From Spirochaetales bacterium (GTDB taxonomy: Bacteria > Spirochaetota > Spirochaetia > JABEVK01), in NCBI GenBank assembly GCA_013043995.1, contig JABEVL010000243.1, positions 1 through 6,226 on the forward strand: a stretch of 6,226 nt of DNA, read 5' to 3'. Below, piece after piece: positions 6,153-6,226 of the stretch (its first letter is position 1; each line of letters begins with the position of its first letter). A model generated the notes under the pieces. The model was not told the DNA's origin and ran no database searches. It saw nothing but the letters and a program-made list of their open reading frames with translations. The position numbers and the translations under genes are program-made.

Positions 6153-6226
6153 AAATCCTCCGCAAAACTTTTTGGTCCTGTCTCAAAGACCTGTAGGAAC
6201 ATCCAAAAAAACTGTGCTCAAACCCA

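Noticed and set aside
6145..6225. Open minus-strand frame of 26 codons entering from the right edge and stopping inside the lspA start (overlap ATGGCTGA)
   Set aside because: It could be the end of an upstream gene, but the short peptide (ending 'QKVLRRIYG') resembles nothing I know and 26 open codons are not evidence; another frame there is closed.

Overview
This is a chromosomal window of moderately high GC content with four protein genes, all but one read to both ends. They are a truncated sensor histidine kinase (minus strand, running off the left edge), a large ribonucleotide reductase catalytic subunit (nrdA-like, plus), a 556-residue protein of unknown function (plus), and a two-gene minus-strand operon of lipoprotein signal peptidase (lspA) and a small two-helix membrane protein. 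I see no mobile element, CRISPR array, tRNA or rRNA.

The organism is most likely a GC-rich spirochaete. This rests on memory of protein families, not on a search. The 556-residue protein, with its 'DPEIAALL' N-terminus and 'WEPFEKFNR' / 'ITKESEG' / 'IPFPQE' C-terminal blocks, resembles a conserved hypothetical protein I associate with treponemes and relatives. A small two-helix protein beside lspA, often labelled 'leader peptide processing enzyme', is also something I recall from Treponema genomes. A deltaproteobacterial or other Gram-negative origin is not excluded.

Layout: 1-719 (minus) is the N-terminal sensor, HAMP and linker part of the kinase. Positions 720-926 form a divergent control region with a candidate sigma70-type promoter for each gene. 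A possible NrdR operator overlaps the nrdA -10 element. nrdA spans 927-3497 and has no nrdB next to it. Positions 3498-3651 form a spacer dense in inverted repeats, including two mutually exclusive stems. The unknown gene spans 3652-5322. It converges, 27 bases apart, on the lspA operon (6152 down to 5350), whose two genes share a GTGA overlap.

Functionally these are mostly housekeeping genes: dNTP synthesis, lipoprotein maturation and environmental sensing. I found no clear new multi-gene system. The points most worth following are the uncharacterised 556-residue family, the folded spacer in front of it, the nrdA operator candidate and the lspA-coupled small membrane protein.
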